25,770 nucleotides of DNA from Bryobacteraceae bacterium (lineage in GTDB: Bacteria > Acidobacteriota > Terriglobia > Bryobacterales > Bryobacteraceae), in the NCBI GenBank assembly GCA_030039005.1, contig JASHQT010000555.1:1-25770 (forward strand), given 5' to 3'. Shown here piece by piece: positions 25,021 through 25,770 of the stretch. The translations under genes and the position numbers were made by a program. The notes below the pieces were generated by a model that did not search any database, had not been told where the DNA came from, and saw only the letters and a program-made list of their open reading frames with translations. Each line of letters starts with the position of its first letter. Position 1 is the stretch's first letter.

Positions 25021-25245
25021 ATGGCGGAAACCACAACAAAACAGATCGAAATTGTAGTGAATGGCCAGACCCGGCCGGCGCCCGCCGGGTGTACGCTACA
25101 AGAACTGCTGGCGTGGCTGGACGTCGATCCGGCCCGCGTGGCGGTAGAGCTGAACCGGTCCATCGTGCCGCGCCCGGCGTGGGACCGTACTACCGTCGGG
25201 GCAGGGGCAACGTTAGAAATCGTACAGTTCGTGGGCGGCGGATAG
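25021..25245 (+). CDS. thiS: Sulfur carrier protein ThiS
   Basis: ThiS is a ubiquitin-fold protein that carries sulfur as a C-terminal thiocarboxylate to thiazole synthase ThiG in thiamine synthesis. The 74 residues from ATG 25021 read [22 protein letters not shown], the usual first strands and helix, then [18 protein letters not shown] and finish in VQFVGGG, keeping the essential terminal Gly-Gly. A longer frame from 24910 adds 37 residues that would run across the promoter and was rejected. No thiG, thiF, thiO or thiE gene is in the window, so it is separated from its partners or serves another sulfur transfer. MoaD-like proteins share the fold, but the length and VNGQ start favour ThiS. 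Confidence 0.88.
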   Translation: MAETTTKQIEIVVNGQTRPAPAGCTLQELLAWLDVDPARVAVELNRSIVPRPAWDRTTVGAGATLEIVQFVGGG

Positions 25246-25296
25246 ACCCGCGTACGGCCTCCCAGCCCGCCGGGAAGAAAACGATCCATTTGGCTA

Positions 25297-25324
25297 TTGA
25301 CACCCGCCACGGAGCGGGTAGAAT
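25297..25324 (+). promoter_or_regulatory. Strong sigma-70 promoter with inverted repeat in the spacer
   Basis: A perfect TTGACA (25297-25302) is followed 16 bases later by TAGAAT (25319-25324). The spacer is itself a dyad, CCCGC-N6-GCGGG (25303-25318). It lies 40 bases ahead of a MerR-family gene, which suggests autoregulation, although MerR-activated promoters usually have longer spacers of 19-20. Confidence 0.65.
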
Positions 25325-25363
25325 CTTAGATGCGCTTGCTGTTGCAAACGTTAGCGGGGGAAC

Positions 25364-25770
25364 ATGTTCAAAACAAAGAAAAGTCGTTCTGAAGCGGAAG
25401 ACAGCACGCGCACGTTTGCCTCGAGCGACGTCTCGCGCATTGCCCAGGTGAGCCTCCGGCAATTGCAGTGGTGGGACGAGCGCAAGGTGGTTTCCCCGCG
25501 ACACGAAGGGCACAAGCGCGTCTACCAGCCCGAGGAAGTAATCGAGATCACGGTGATCGCCGAGCTGCGCCGCAAGGGATTTTCGCTCCAGAAGATCCGC
25601 CGGGTGCTACGCTTCCTGCAGCGCGAAATGGGCAAGCGGCTGAGCGATGTGATGGCGTCGAACTCCGATCTGCACCTGGTGACCGACGGCAAGTCGATTT
25701 ACCTGGAAGACCAGCAGGAGCGGATCATCGACATCATCAAGAACGCCAAGCAGCCCATGTTCCTGGTGTG
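25364..25770 (+). CDS. MerR-family transcriptional regulator, N-terminal part
   Basis: The gene is open to the right edge (135 codons visible). The ATG at 25364 is preceded by GGGGGAAC. After about 18 polar residues, FASSDVSRIAQVSLRQLQWWDERKVVSP forms the MerR helix-turn-helix and the start of the wing, RVYQPEEVIEITVIAELRRKGFSLQKIRRVLRFL completes the winged-helix domain (to about residue 85). The visible effector part continues with LVTDGKSIYLEDQQERIIDII and shows no cysteine cluster so far, so a metal sensor is not indicated. Target and ligand cannot be told. The promoter upstream has a dyad in its spacer, so self-regulation is plausible. Confidence 0.85.
   Translation, partial: MFKTKKSRSEAEDSTRTFASSDVSRIAQVSLRQLQWWDERKVVSPRHEGHKRVYQPEEVIEITVIAELRRKGFSLQKIRRVLRFLQREMGKRLSDVMASNSDLHLVTDGKSIYLEDQQERIIDIIKNAKQPMFLV

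Overview
The window is a dense, roughly 60% GC bacterial chromosome segment with two housekeeping regions and a more lineage-specific stretch between them. Gene content (menaquinone and shikimate genes, HslVU, the rplU-rpmA-obgE ribosome cluster, a full-length complex I operon, a secreted YXWGXW-type protein) and protein style suggest an Acidobacteriota genome, most like the Solibacter/Bryobacter group. That placement is inference from family resemblance; no 16S or other decisive marker is present.

Left part (1-8602). A leftward cluster reads hypothetical secreted protein -> aroB -> menG/ubiE (cut by the window edge). Diverging from it, hslV-hslU encode the two-component ATP-dependent protease. 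They are followed rightward by a fibronectin-III lipoprotein, a fumarylacetoacetate-hydrolase-family enzyme, a small DUF3592-like membrane protein, a lone ExbD/TolR-type protein, a DRE-TIM (homocitrate/isopropylmalate synthase-like) enzyme and a polysaccharide deacetylase. Two near-identical 22-bp palindromes sit upstream of the lipoprotein and of exbD. At the lipoprotein the palindrome continues into a 21-bp tandem repeat that now encodes the start of the signal peptide. The deacetylase has no ATG/GTG/TTG before its first catalytic motif and lies in the same frame as the gene before it, separated by a single TAG.

Middle (8603-11656). A small secreted protein, a long imperfect hairpin, and a leftward membrane-protein gene that looks frameshifted precede the rplU-rpmA-obgE cluster. 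Overlapping the obgE stop is an 80-residue protein that resembles the two ends of a flagellar rod protein joined together, although no flagellar gene is nearby.

Right part (11659-24922, leftward). One 13.3-kb operon encodes NADH:quinone oxidoreductase in the order nuoA-C-D-E-x-F-G-H-J-K-L-M-N. Most junctions overlap or are a few bases apart. nuoB and nuoI, which carry the N2 and N6a/N6b clusters, are absent with no gap or remnant where they usually sit, so they must be elsewhere if the complex works. 'x' is an unrecognised 78-residue coiled-coil-like ORF with a strong Shine-Dalgarno. NuoG carries an additional ferredoxin-like four-cysteine site. The menaquinone methyltransferase at the other end fits a menaquinone-reducing complex I.

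Far right (24923-25770). nuoA and an orphan thiS diverge from a short region where the two predicted -10 elements overlap. A MerR-family regulator, open at the window end, follows behind a strong TTGACA/TAGAAT promoter whose spacer is an inverted repeat.

The window holds no rRNA, tRNA, CRISPR array, insertion sequence or phage gene that I can see. No stretch over 300 bases lacks a gene. I did not find a clearly new multi-gene system; the best leads are the split nuo operon with its extra ORF, the mini rod-like protein, the repeat-derived signal peptide and the deacetylase start.
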